Both the position numbers and the translations under genes were made by a program. Shown piece by piece: positions 39,363 to 48,354 of a stretch of DNA of 64,000 nt; the first letter of the stretch is position 1, and every line of letters begins with the position of its first letter. The notes beneath the pieces were generated by a model. That model was not told the origin of the DNA, searched no databases, and was given only the letters and a program-made list of their open reading frames with translations. The stretch is from Comamonas sp. BIGb0124 (GTDB lineage: Bacteria; Pseudomonadota; Gammaproteobacteria; Burkholderiales; Burkholderiaceae_C): contig NZ_RJVF01000016.1 in assembly GCF_003752175.1 (NCBI RefSeq), forward strand, positions 124,001 to 188,000, given 5' to 3'.

Positions 39363-40949
39363 TCACTCGCTTTTCATCACGCGCCTGAGCTGCACCGCCT
39401 CGGCCACATGCACCGCCTGCACCTCGGTGCAGCCTGCCAGATCGGCGATGGTGCGTGCCACCTTCAGGGCCCGGTGCAGGCCGCGTCCCGACCAACCCAG
39501 GCGCGTGGCCGACGCTTCGAGCAGACGGCACGCATCGGCCGTGGCCTGAGCGTGCCGGTCGAGCGCCGCGCCGGCCAGCCATTGATTGGCCTGTCCCTGA
39601 CGCGCCAGGGCCCGCGCATGGGCCTGCACCACACGCTGCCGCACCGTGTTGCTGTCTTCGCCCCGCGTCGCGGACAGCAAGGCGCCGTGGCAGACCGGCT
39701 GGACCTCGACGTGCATGTCGATGCGGTCGAGCAGCGGCCCCGACAGGCGGCCCTGGTAACGCAGGATGCTGTCGGGGCTGCAGCGGCAGGGCGGGTGGCT
39801 GGGCACCGTGCTGCCCCGGTAGCCGCAAGGGCAGGGGTTCATGGCGGCGATGAGCTGGAAGCGGGCAGGGAATTCGGCGCTTCGCGCAGCGCGCACGATG
39901 CGGATATAGCCGTTTTCCAGCGGCTCTCGCAAGGCCTCGAGGGCCGATCGCGGAAACTCCGGCAGCTCGTCGAGAAAGAGCACGCCGTTGTGCGCCTTCG
40001 AAATCTCGCCGGGCCGGGGTGGCGAGGCGCCGCCTACCAATGCCACTGCGCTGGCCGAGTGGTGGGGGCTGGCCGTGGGGCGGCGCATCCACTGCGCGGC
40101 GTCCAGCGGACCGTTCAGGCTGGCCACGGCCGCGGCCTCCAGCGCTTCGTCGAGCGACATCGGCGGCAGCAGGCCGGCAAACCGGTGGGCCAGCATCGAT
40201 TTGCCCGTGCCCGGCGGTCCCACCAGCAGCAGGCCATGTCCGCCCGCGGCGGCGATTTCCAGTGCACGCCGGGCCGTCGGCTGGCCCTTGACCTCGCTCA
40301 GATCCGCACCGTCCAACGATTCTGCGGCAGGCCGGGCCGCGGCCGGCTGGATCCGCTGCCAACCGTGCCCCGGGTTCTGGATGCGTTCGGCCAGCGCCGG
40401 TGGCAGGTCGTCGCGCAGGGGATCCTGGACGAAATGGGCGACCACGTCGAGCAGGTGGCCCACCCCGAAGACGCGGGCATTCGGCACCCGGGCCGCTTCG
40501 TGCGCGCTGTGCAGGGGCAGGACCAGGCTGGGGGCCGCCGGGGGCTCGGGCATGCGGTGCAGGGCCAGCGCCATGATCAGCGCACCGCGTGTCGGGCGCA
40601 GATCGCCGGTGAGCGACAGTTCGCCCGCGAACTCGTAGCCGGCCACCCGCGCCGCATCGAGCCAGCCGCAGGCCGTGAGCAGGCCCACTGCCAGCGGCAG
40701 GTCGAACCCGCCGCTGTTCTTGGGCAGATCGGCGGGCGCGAGGTTGATGGTGATGCGTTTGTTGAAAGGCAGTTCGAGCCCGCAGCTCTGCAGCGCGGCG
40801 CGTACCCGTTCACGCGCTTCCTTGACTTCGGTGTCGGCCAAGCCCACCAGCGTCAGGCAGGGCAGGCCGTTGGCCAGATGCACCTCGACGGTGACGGGTA
40901 TGGCATCCAGGCCGCGCAACGCACGACTCTTGATCACGGCCACATCCAT
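39363..40949 (-). CDS. comM: YifB/ComM family Mg-chelatase-like AAA+ ATPase
   Basis: A 528-residue AAA+ protein. ComM is a hexameric helicase that aids branch migration during natural transformation. Domains in order: an N-terminal Lon-like domain (start MDVAVIKSRALRGLDAIPV), the ATPase with Walker A GPPGTGKS and Walker B GVLFLDELPEF, and a C-terminal Mg-chelatase-like domain (DRIDMHVEV). A CPCGY...CRCSP cysteine cluster is present, as in the family. It converges on the MDR gene with a 27-base gap. Its divergent upstream region is the long torF promoter region. Confidence 0.94.
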   Translation of the reverse strand: MDVAVIKSRALRGLDAIPVTVEVHLANGLPCLTLVGLADTEVKEARERVRAALQSCGLELPFNKRITINLAPADLPKNSGGFDLPLAVGLLTACGWLDAARVAGYEFAGELSLTGDLRPTRGALIMALALHRMPEPPAAPSLVLPLHSAHEAARVPNARVFGVGHLLDVVAHFVQDPLRDDLPPALAERIQNPGHGWQRIQPAAARPAAESLDGADLSEVKGQPTARRALEIAAAGGHGLLLVGPPGTGKSMLAHRFAGLLPPMSLDEALEAAAVASLNGPLDAAQWMRRPTASPHHSASAVALVGGASPPRPGEISKAHNGVLFLDELPEFPRSALEALREPLENGYIRIVRAARSAEFPARFQLIAAMNPCPCGYRGSTVPSHPPCRCSPDSILRYQGRLSGPLLDRIDMHVEVQPVCHGALLSATRGEDSNTVRQRVVQAHARALARQGQANQWLAGAALDRHAQATADACRLLEASATRLGWSGRGLHRALKVARTIADLAGCTEVQAVHVAEAVQLRRVMKSE

Positions 40950-41146
40950 GGCACATCTCCTTCACGACTGACGGCGAAGCATCTTGGAAAGCGGGAAACG
41001 GCCGGCCGTTCGATGGCGGTTCCTGGCATTCCCTTGCGTTTGATGCCGCCATGCACCAAGAGTGACGACAGCGGCCGGTGGCGAGGCGCACCAAATCAGA
41101 TCAATTCCGGCATTTCCCGAGGATTTGCCCGTTTGTGGGGAGGTGC

Positions 41147-41161
41147 GCACCATCATGGTGC
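41147..41161. promoter_or_regulatory. NtrC-binding-like dyad, near-consensus
   Basis: GCACC-ATCAT-GGTGC matches the NtrC recognition pattern (GCACC-N5-GGTGC) exactly in both arms. Its centre is about 143 bases before the predicted transcription start of torF. Confidence 0.8.
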
Positions 41162-41183
41162 TGATGTCGCGGGGGTTTAGGCC

Positions 41184-41198
41184 GACCCAAGCCGGTGC
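41184..41198. promoter_or_regulatory. Second NtrC-like site, one arm degenerate
   Basis: GACCC-AAGCC-GGTGC has a perfect right arm and a left arm matching at three of five positions. Its centre is 37 bases from the first site and about 106 bases before the predicted start, the sort of spacing seen in paired NtrC enhancers such as those of glnA. Confidence 0.55.
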
Positions 41199-41269
41199 AT
41201 GCCGAAAAGTTCCACGGGCTTTCCAAAAAAGGCAACGCTGGCCCCGTGTCCCGTTTTGTAGGTTTTGTC

Positions 41270-41285
41270 TGGCACGGTTCCTGCT
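41270..41285 (+). promoter_or_regulatory. Sigma54 promoter of torF-glnK-amtB
   Basis: TGGCACGGTTCCTGCT carries the invariant GG and GC separated by exactly 10 bases (consensus TGGCAC-N5-TTGCW, one mismatch in the -12 element). It places the start near 41297 and implies nitrogen-limited, NtrC-driven expression. Confidence 0.85.
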
Positions 41286-41353
41286 GAAGTGGTGGGGGCG
41301 TGAATTCGCACCCACCATCACTAATACGTATATATCTGGAGCAGGAGTTATTT

Positions 41354-42061
41354 ATGAAAAGAATCGTGCTGGCAGTTGCCTCGGTTATGACTCTCGCTGG
41401 CTTGCCCGTCGTGGCATCGGCCCAGCTCTCGGGCAATGTCGCTTTGACCAGCAACTACAAGTTCCGCGGTCAGGACCAAGACGTTTCCAAGGACAAGACC
41501 GTCAAGCCGGCGCTCCAGGGCGGTTTCGACTACGCCTTCAGCAACGGCTTCTACGTCGGTAACTGGAACTCGTCGGTCGACTGGCTCGAGAACAACAGCC
41601 TCGAAACCGACGTCTACGGCGGTTTCAAGGGTGACCTGGGCAACGGCCTGACCTACGACGTGGGCGCGCTGGCCTACCTGTACTCCGGCGCCGGCTCGGC
41701 CAACACCGGTGAACTGTACGGTGCCCTGACCTGGACCGCCTTCACCCTGAAGTACTCGCACACCGTGAGCAAGAAGTACTTCGGCGTGGAAGACGGCCGT
41801 CACACCGGTTACCTGAACCTGGCTTATGCACAGGAAATCGCACCCAAGCTGACGCTGAAGGCTGCCGTGGGCTACACCCGCTTCTCCAACGACGCCAAGG
41901 ACAACGGTGCCGTGCGTTACTTCGACTACGGCGTTGGTCTGGGCTACGACCTGGGCGAAGGCTTTGCGGTGGCCGGCGGCCTGTATGGCGGCAACAAGCG
42001 CGACAGCTATCCCGGTGTCAACAAGAACCGTTTCATCGTGACGGTCAGCAAGACCCTGTGA
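41354..42061 (+). CDS. TorF family putative outer membrane porin
   Basis: A 235-residue secreted beta-barrel protein of the Gcw_chp/TorF family. The signal peptide is MKRIVLAVASVMTLAG to ASAQ (cleavage about residue 24), and the mature start LSGNVALTSNYKFRGQDQD is the family signature. Repeated amphipathic strands and a C-terminal FIVTVSKTL end suit outer membrane insertion. It lies directly before glnK and amtB and shares their sigma54 promoter, so it probably helps nitrogen compounds, or ammonium itself, cross the outer membrane when nitrogen is short; that role is inferred from context. Confidence 0.88.
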   Translation: MKRIVLAVASVMTLAGLPVVASAQLSGNVALTSNYKFRGQDQDVSKDKTVKPALQGGFDYAFSNGFYVGNWNSSVDWLENNSLETDVYGGFKGDLGNGLTYDVGALAYLYSGAGSANTGELYGALTWTAFTLKYSHTVSKKYFGVEDGRHTGYLNLAYAQEIAPKLTLKAAVGYTRFSNDAKDNGAVRYFDYGVGLGYDLGEGFAVAGGLYGGNKRDSYPGVNKNRFIVTVSKTL

Positions 42062-42068
42062 TGTGGAT

Positions 42069-42088
42069 GGCCGCCGGTGCCGGCGGCC
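42069..42088 (+). other. Perfect 20-base palindrome between torF and glnK
   Basis: GGCCGCCGG-TG-CCGGCGGCC forms a 9-bp GC stem, 8 bases after the torF stop and 31 before glnK, with no T-run. It probably protects the torF message or sets the ratio of torF to glnK-amtB expression. Confidence 0.5.
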
Positions 42089-42115
42089 TTGCCCAGTTAA
42101 ATCTAGTAGAGGTGA

Positions 42116-42457
<342 letters not shown>

Positions 42458-42509
42458 GCCGCCGCGTCGGCCTACCGCACAGACCATCTACGAAGGAAGA
42501 TTTTTAGTC

Positions 42510-43820
42510 ATGACGAAAAAGCTTGTTATGTCCCTGCTGGGCATGGGACTGCTGGGCGCTAGCGGCCTGGCGATGGCGCAGGACGCCGCCCCGGCGCTGG
42601 ATTCTGGCGATACCGCCTGGATGCTGACCTCCACCCTGCTGGTCATCCTGATGACCATCCCCGGCCTGGCGCTGTTCTACGGCGGCCTGGGCCGCTCCAA
42701 GAACATGCTGTCCGTGCTGATGCAGGTTTTTGTGGTGTTCTCGCTGATCTCGCTGTTGTGGGCCATCTATGGTTTCTCGCTGACATTCGTGGGCGAAGGC
42801 ACCTTCTTCGGCGGCTTCGGCGCGCTGTTCCTCTCGGGCATCACCCCCGACACCCTGTCGGCCGTGCTCAAGACCATTCCCGAATATGTGTTCGTGGCCT
42901 TCCAGGGCACCTTCGCAGCCATCACCACCGCCCTGATCGTCGGCTCCTTTGCCGAGCGCATCAAGTTCTCCGCCGTGGTGATCTTCTCCATCCTGTGGTT
43001 CACCTTCAGCTACATCCCGATCGCCCACATGGTGTGGGGCGGCGGTCTGCTGGGCGGTGACGGCGCGCTCGACTTCGCGGGCGGCACCGTGGTGCACATC
43101 AACGCCGGCGTGGCCGGTCTGGTGGGTGCCTACGTCATCGGCAAGCGCCTGGGCTACGGCAAGGAAGCCTTCACCCCGCACAGCCTGACGCTGACCATGG
43201 TGGGCGCCTCGCTGCTGTGGGTGGGCTGGTTCGGCTTCAACGCCGGCTCCGCAGGTGCTGCCAACGGCGGTGCCGGCCTGGCCTTCATCAACACCGTGCT
43301 GGCCACCTCGGCTGCCACGCTGAGCTGGATCGCCGGCGAAGCGCTGCACAAGGGCAAGGCCTCCATGCTGGGTGCTGCCTCGGGTGCCGTGGCCGGTCTG
43401 GTCGCCGTGACGCCTGCCGCCGGCTTCGTGGGTCCCATGGGCTCCATCGTTCTGGGCCTGATCGCCGGTGTCGTCTGCCTGTGGGGCGTCGGTGGCCTCA
43501 AGCGCATGCTGGGTGCCGACGACGCGTTCGACGTGTTCGGCGTGCACGGTGTCGGCGGTATCGTCGGCGCCATCCTGACCGGTGTGTTCGCTGCACCCGG
43601 CCTGGGCGGAACCGGTGGCCTGACCCCCGAAACCTTCGCCATGGGCGCTCAAGTGCTGATCCAGGTCAAGAGCGTGCTGATCACCATCGTGTGGTCTGCC
43701 GTGGTGGCATTCATCGCCTACAAGATCGCCGATCTGACGGTTGGTCTGCGTGTCTCGCAGGAAGCCGAACGCGAAGGTCTGGATATCACCTCGCACGGCG
43801 AAACCGCCTACACACGCTAA
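42510..43820 (+). CDS. amtB: Ammonium transporter AmtB
   Basis: A 436-residue trimeric ammonium channel of the inner membrane, with a cleaved signal sequence (MTKKLVMSLLGMG to LAMAQ, about 24 residues) and 11 membrane segments. Conserved features include LFYGGLGRSKNML (about 52-64), the pore His in DFAGGTVVHINAG (about 189-201) and in DVFGVHGVGG, and WFTFSYIPIAHMVWG. It is co-transcribed with torF and glnK under the sigma54/NtrC control region, and closed by a strong terminator. Confidence 0.97.
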   Translation: MTKKLVMSLLGMGLLGASGLAMAQDAAPALDSGDTAWMLTSTLLVILMTIPGLALFYGGLGRSKNMLSVLMQVFVVFSLISLLWAIYGFSLTFVGEGTFFGGFGALFLSGITPDTLSAVLKTIPEYVFVAFQGTFAAITTALIVGSFAERIKFSAVVIFSILWFTFSYIPIAHMVWGGGLLGGDGALDFAGGTVVHINAGVAGLVGAYVIGKRLGYGKEAFTPHSLTLTMVGASLLWVGWFGFNAGSAGAANGGAGLAFINTVLATSAATLSWIAGEALHKGKASMLGAASGAVAGLVAVTPAAGFVGPMGSIVLGLIAGVVCLWGVGGLKRMLGADDAFDVFGVHGVGGIVGAILTGVFAAPGLGGTGGLTPETFAMGAQVLIQVKSVLITIVWSAVVAFIAYKIADLTVGLRVSQEAEREGLDITSHGETAYTR

Positions 43821-43892
43821 ACCCGAGAACAGGCAGGCAAGGGTTGGCCCGAATCCTGCTTATCTGTTCCTGATAGTCTCCTTTGGATGTTC

Positions 43893-43917
43893 GGCCCGCT
43901 TCGGCGGGCCTTTTTTT
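43893..43917 (+). terminator. Rho-independent terminator after amtB
   Basis: GGCCCGC-TTCG-GCGGGCC is a perfect 7-bp stem with a stable TTCG loop and seven Ts directly after. It is 73 bases past the amtB stop. The rest of the gap to 44086 shows no feature that I can name except a good AAGGAGA before the next gene. Confidence 0.95.
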
Positions 43918-44086
43918 GTCCCCAACTTTGGGCGAACCGCACTGCATGCGGGTGAGTTTGCCCAGGACGGTGCAAGTCGTGCCGCCTGCGGGCCGGCCAC
44001 AGGCGCCAAGCCCGCCATGCTGTGCAAGAATCGGCTGGACGTCGGCCGGCGACGAATGGACAAACAAACATGACAAGGAGACAGCC

Positions 44087-44992
44087 ATGACATCTTCCCC
44101 CTCGGTTGTGAATCTGGCCTGCGGTGAGTTGCGATGCGACCTGCGGCCCGACCTGGGCGCTGCCATTGCGGGGTTGTGGCTGGGGCCCGTCGCCGTGCTG
44201 CGCTCGACCGATGCGCTCGCCATGGACAACCCCAGGCAGGGCGGCTGCTTTCCGCTGGTGCCGTTTTCGAACCGCATCGGCCAGGCCCGCCTCGAATGGG
44301 AGGGCCAGACCTACGAACTCGAATCCACGCCGCCCGGCCCCCATGCGATCCACGGCGTCGGCTGGCAACGGCCCTGGACGGTGACCGAGCAGGAGCCGCA
44401 CCGCGTGGCCATGGCCTACAGCCACACCCCCGATCGTGCCTGGCCCTTTGCCTTCGACGCCACCCAGACCGTGACGCTGGAGTCGCCGCTGGCCGGACGC
44501 GATCCTGCCGGCTCCCAGCACGACGGACGGGTCACGCTCACCCTCGGCATGGTCAACCGCGACGTGCGGCCTTGCCCGGCCGGTCTGGGCCTGCACCCCT
44601 ACTTCACCAAACGGACCCGCAGCCGGATCGCCTTCGAGGCCACGGCGCGCTGGGAGATGGGCGAGGACATGCTGCCCACGCACAGCCATGCCGCACACGG
44701 CATCGATGCCAACTGTGCGTTCCTCGAAGTCGATCATTGCTTCGAGGGCTGGCCCGGCGTGGTCGATCTGCGCGACGAGCTGATGCGCGTGCGCACCCGG
44801 GCCTCGGTCTCGCGGCTGGTGATCTTCACGAGCGAGGACAAGCCCTTCGTGGCGATCGAACCCGTGAGCCACGTCAACAACGCGCTGGCCCTGCAGACCC
44901 CGGCCCGGCCCGTGCAGGCGCTGGGCATGCGGGTGCTCGAACCCGGACAGGCTTGCAGCATCACGGTCACCTGGGATATCGACCGGGTCTGA
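44087..44992 (+). CDS. Aldose 1-epimerase family protein
   Basis: A 301-residue mutarotase-like protein. The family residues are GGCFPLVPFSNRIGQARL (about 52-69), HAIHGVGWQRPW (about 87-98) with catalytic His, the GLHPYF motif and a C-terminal catalytic Glu in FVAIEPVSHVNNAL. It should speed exchange of alpha and beta anomers of a sugar. AAGGAGA precedes the ATG. It is followed by an SMP-30-like lactonase, and the two would suit oxidation of an aldose: anomer exchange, then opening of the sugar lactone. The dehydrogenase between these steps is not present here. Confidence 0.88.
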   Translation: MTSSPSVVNLACGELRCDLRPDLGAAIAGLWLGPVAVLRSTDALAMDNPRQGGCFPLVPFSNRIGQARLEWEGQTYELESTPPGPHAIHGVGWQRPWTVTEQEPHRVAMAYSHTPDRAWPFAFDATQTVTLESPLAGRDPAGSQHDGRVTLTLGMVNRDVRPCPAGLGLHPYFTKRTRSRIAFEATARWEMGEDMLPTHSHAAHGIDANCAFLEVDHCFEGWPGVVDLRDELMRVRTRASVSRLVIFTSEDKPFVAIEPVSHVNNALALQTPARPVQALGMRVLEPGQACSITVTWDIDRV

Positions 44993-45051
44993 CAGCACTC
45001 GGCCCCGGGCCTGACGCGATAGCGGCTCCGATTTGCGTTCAAATAGACCGC

Positions 45052-46113
45052 ATGGCTCTACCGACTGCATTGACCTCTTCCCATCCCTCCACGGCGCCGC
45101 AGGGCGGCTGGGCACCCGCCGAGGTGTCCGCACGGATCGGCCCCGGCGTGCGCCAGTATCCGGCCGAGGCCTGGACGCCGGCTGCGCCGCAGGCCGACGC
45201 CCTGGGTGAATCCCCCTACTGGAGCGCCGACGAGCAGCGGCTCTACTGGCTCGACATCCCCGGGCGCCAGGCCCTGCGCGCCAGCCTGCAAGCGGGCGCG
45301 GACGGGCTGGTGCTCGCCGAACCCGAACGCTGGCCCCTGCCGCAGGAAGCCGGCTGCTTCGCCCCGGTGCGGCAGGGCGGCTGGATCCTCGGCATGCGCG
45401 ACGGCATCTACCGGGCCGCGGCCTGGGGCGGCGCGCTCGAGCGGATCGTCCAGTTGAACTACGACCCCTCGACCATGCGGTTCAACGACGGCAAGTGCGA
45501 TCCGTCGGGCCGGTTCTGGGCCGGCACGCTGTTCGAACCGAAGACCTCGCGCCGGGCCGAGCTCTACAGCGTCGATCTTCGCGACGGCAAACCCTGGGTC
45601 GAACTGAAGGCCGGCAACGCCATCACCGCCAACGGCCTGGCCTGGTCGCCCGAAGGCGATGCGGTCTACTGGGCCGATACCGCCGCGCACGCGGTCTACC
45701 GCTGGGACTGGGACGGGCGTACCAACACCCTGCGCAACCATCGCGAGTTCCTGCGTTTCCCCGAAAAACCCGACGGCTGGCAGCCGGGGCAGCCCGGCTA
45801 CCTGGGCCGGCCCGACGGTGCCACGGTCGACCGGACCGGGCACTACTACGTGGCGATGTTCGAGGGTGCCCGGGTGCTGAAATTCACGCCGCGTGGCGAA
45901 CTCGCCGCGGTCTATCACCTGCCGGTACAGTGCCCCACCATGCCCTGCCTGGGCGGGGCCGACGGGCGGACGCTGTTCGTGACCAGTGCCAGCAAGGGCC
46001 GCAGCGACGACGAGCGCCGGCGCATGCCGCACACCGGCCATGTGATCGCGCTGCGGGTCGACGAGCCGGGCCTGCCGGTCGCGACCTGCGACTTCGGACC
46101 GGCGCGGGCCTGA
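45052..46113 (+). CDS. SMP-30/gluconolactonase/LRE family protein
   Basis: A 353-residue six-bladed beta-propeller lactonase. It shows the metal-site residues LGESPYW (about 51-57, with the Glu ligand), DGKCDPSGRFWAGT (about 146-159), TANGLAWSPEGDAVYWADT (about 191-209, Asn ligand) and GRPDGATVD (Asp ligand). These enzymes hydrolyse sugar lactones. The first 40 residues are an extra proline-rich stretch, so an internal start is possible. The open frame upstream overlaps the epimerase gene and is not used. Confidence 0.88.
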   Translation: MALPTALTSSHPSTAPQGGWAPAEVSARIGPGVRQYPAEAWTPAAPQADALGESPYWSADEQRLYWLDIPGRQALRASLQAGADGLVLAEPERWPLPQEAGCFAPVRQGGWILGMRDGIYRAAAWGGALERIVQLNYDPSTMRFNDGKCDPSGRFWAGTLFEPKTSRRAELYSVDLRDGKPWVELKAGNAITANGLAWSPEGDAVYWADTAAHAVYRWDWDGRTNTLRNHREFLRFPEKPDGWQPGQPGYLGRPDGATVDRTGHYYVAMFEGARVLKFTPRGELAAVYHLPVQCPTMPCLGGADGRTLFVTSASKGRSDDERRRMPHTGHVIALRVDEPGLPVATCDFGPARA

Positions 46114-46325
46114 GATCTGCGGCTCTGCCGCACCAACGCCGGCTGCAGGCCGGTGAAGGGACGCCGGGCCCGGGGGGTGTATTCCCGGAGCCGCTGCCGA
46201 TGTCCGATACAAAACATCGTGAATCCGGCCGGCGAGCCGTGCCGCGTGAGACCATGAGGCCCTGAGACACCAGCCGGATGCTTGGCATCGGGCGACCCGC
46301 ACCCATCGATCCGAGACAGGAGAAC

Positions 46326-47519
46326 ATGTCCGCCATGAGCGATGCCGCTGTTCCGCCAGGCGCAGACGCCGGTCTGCGGTCGTGTGTGGAATCCATCCGC
46401 GATGCCGCCCGCGAGGGCCGGGTTCTGCGTATCCGCGGCGGTGGCTCCAAGGATTCCTACGGCGAAGCGCCGCGCGGCGAAATCCTCGACAGCCGCGCGA
46501 TCGCCGGCATCGTCAGCTACGACCCTTCCGAACTGGTGATCACGGCACGCGCAGGCACGCCCCTGGCCGAACTCGAAGCCGCTCTGGCCGAAAGCGGACA
46601 GTACCTGCCTTTCGAACCCCCGCATTTTCAAGGACCGGGTGGGGCGGTTGCCACGGTGGGCGGCATGGTCGCGGCCGGTCTGAGCGGACCGGCACGGGCC
46701 AGCGCCGGGGCGGTCCGGGATTTTGTGCTGGGTGCGGTGCTGGTCGATGGCCGAGGGCAGGTCCTGCATTTCGGCGGACAGGTGATGAAAAACGTGGCCG
46801 GCTACGACGTGTCCCGCCTGCTGGCCGGTTCCTTGGGCACGCTCGGCCTGATTGCCGAGGTGTCCCTCAAGGTGATGCCGCGTCCGCCGGCCACGGCCAC
46901 GCTGTCCTTTGCACTCGGGCAGCAACAGGCCCTCGACACCCTCAACCGCTGGGGCGGCCAGCCCTTGCCGCTGAATGCCAGTGCCTGGTTCGACGACACG
47001 GTCGCTCCCGAGGGTGGCCCGGTGGCCGGGCAGGGCGGCGGCACGCTGCTGCTGCGTCTGGCGGGCGCCCAGGCGGCTGTCGCGGCAGCCGTCGCCCAGC
47101 TCGCGCGCCAGGGCGGGTCGCGGCTCGACGACGCCGCGGCTGCGGCCCTGTGGCAGGGCCTGCGCGAGCACCGCATGCCGGCCTTCGCAGCGCCCTCGCC
47201 GGACTGGGCGCTGTGGCGCCTGTCCTTGCCCCAGACTGCGCCTGCCACGGGCTGGTGCGGTGCCTCTGGCGCCCCTGTGTTGGTCGAGTGGCATGGTGCC
47301 CAGCGCTGGTTATGGGCGGGCGACGAGGCCGCGCCCCACCTGCGCAGCCAGGTCCAGGCCCTGGGCGGACATGCCACCCGGTTTGCCGGTGGCCCGGTGC
47401 CCGGCCTGTCTTTTTTTCAGCCCCAGTCCGCCGTGCTGGTCCGTATCCAGCAGCGTCTGCAGCAGTCGTTCGACCCGCATGGCGTGTTCGACCGCGGCCG
47501 GCTGGGCCTCACCCCCTGA
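46326..47519 (+). CDS. glcE: Glycolate oxidase FAD-binding subunit GlcE
   Basis: A 397-residue FAD (PCMH-type) subunit. The flavin-binding stretch includes LRIRGGGSKDSYGE (about 35-48), PGGAVATVGGMVAAGLSGPAR (about 99-119) and QVMKNVAGYDVSRLLAGSLGTLG. With GlcD and GlcF it oxidises glycolate to glyoxylate at the membrane. ACAGGAGAA precedes the ATG. Unusually, the neighbouring upstream gene is not glcD, and a DUF1275 gene separates glcE from glcF. Confidence 0.9.
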   Translation: MSAMSDAAVPPGADAGLRSCVESIRDAAREGRVLRIRGGGSKDSYGEAPRGEILDSRAIAGIVSYDPSELVITARAGTPLAELEAALAESGQYLPFEPPHFQGPGGAVATVGGMVAAGLSGPARASAGAVRDFVLGAVLVDGRGQVLHFGGQVMKNVAGYDVSRLLAGSLGTLGLIAEVSLKVMPRPPATATLSFALGQQQALDTLNRWGGQPLPLNASAWFDDTVAPEGGPVAGQGGGTLLLRLAGAQAAVAAAVAQLARQGGSRLDDAAAAALWQGLREHRMPAFAAPSPDWALWRLSLPQTAPATGWCGASGAPVLVEWHGAQRWLWAGDEAAPHLRSQVQALGGHATRFAGGPVPGLSFFQPQSAVLVRIQQRLQQSFDPHGVFDRGRLGLTP

Positions 47520-47531
47520 AAGCCGCCCGCC

Positions 47532-48338
47532 ATGCCGCATGTCCTTCGTCATCTGCTGCTGCTCACGGGTCAGCACCGCACGCCCCGCATGAACTGGCTG
47601 CTGGGCGCCTTGCTGGCCTTCAATGCCGGGGCCATCAACGCGGGCGGTTTCCTGATCGTGCACATGTACACCTCGCACATGACGGGCTTCGTCGCCATGT
47701 TCGTCGACAGCCTGGTCATGGGTCAGATGACGCTGTTGCTCGCCGCCGTCGGAGCGCTGCTGTTCTTCATCTGCGGCGCGGCCACCACCGGCCTGCTGGT
47801 GCACGGCGCGCGGCGCCAGCAACTGCGCAGCGAATACGCGCTGCCCCTGGCCCTCGAAGCCCTGCTGATGCTGGTCTTCGGCCTGATCGGCGGGCTGATC
47901 GCGCAGCGTCCCACGCCGTTTGCCATTCCCCTCATCGTGCCCTTGCTGGCCTACATCATGGGTTTGCAGAACGCGTTGATGAGCAAGGCCTCGTCCTCGC
48001 TCATCCGCACCACGCACATGACGGGCGTGATCACCGATCTGGGCATGGAACTCGGCAAGATGCTGTACTGGAACCGTGCCACCGTGCCCGGCCGGCGTGT
48101 CCAGGCCAACCGCAGCAAGCTGCAGTTGCTGGGGTCGCTGCTCGGCATGTTCGTGCTGGGCGGGCTGTACGGCGCGACCGGTTTCAAGCTGCTCGGCTTC
48201 ATCACCATCGTGCCGCTGGCGCTCATCTTGCTGCTGCTGTCGCTGCCCACGCTGCTCGACGATGCCCGCAAACATCGGCTGATGCCCCGGCTGTGGCTGT
48301 GGCTGCGCCTCCAGCGCCGCCGCACCGGGCTGGACTGA
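47532..48338 (+). CDS. YoaK/DUF1275 family membrane protein
   Basis: A 268-residue membrane protein with six or so hydrophobic segments. Family residues are GALLAFNAGAINAGGFL (about 25-41), YTSHMTGFVAMF (about 46-57) and RTTHMTGVITDLGMELG. It has no known function. It lies between glcE (12-base gap) and glcF (16-base gap) on the same strand, so it is co-transcribed with glycolate oxidase; a transport or accessory role for glycolate is possible but not shown. Met20 (RMNWLLGAL) is an alternative start. Confidence 0.85.
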   Translation: MPHVLRHLLLLTGQHRTPRMNWLLGALLAFNAGAINAGGFLIVHMYTSHMTGFVAMFVDSLVMGQMTLLLAAVGALLFFICGAATTGLLVHGARRQQLRSEYALPLALEALLMLVFGLIGGLIAQRPTPFAIPLIVPLLAYIMGLQNALMSKASSSLIRTTHMTGVITDLGMELGKMLYWNRATVPGRRVQANRSKLQLLGSLLGMFVLGGLYGATGFKLLGFITIVPLALILLLLSLPTLLDDARKHRLMPRLWLWLRLQRRRTGLD

Positions 48339-48354
48339 CCCCAGGAGGCCCGCC

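Larger units (their letters stand above)
40950..41353. promoter_or_regulatory. Long regulatory region between comM and torF-glnK-amtB
   Basis: These 404 bases carry no gene. They hold two NtrC-like sites (41147 and 41184), a sigma54 promoter (41270-41285), a leader of about 55 bases and a GGAG ribosome site before torF. The comM promoter must lie near 40960-41030, but I could not fix its boxes. The region is noticeably less GC-rich than the genes. Confidence 0.75.

Noticed and set aside
42069-42088. Terminator between torF and glnK
   Set aside because: The stem is perfect but no T-run follows, and glnK-amtB lack another visible promoter, so full termination is unlikely; it is listed as a stem-loop only.
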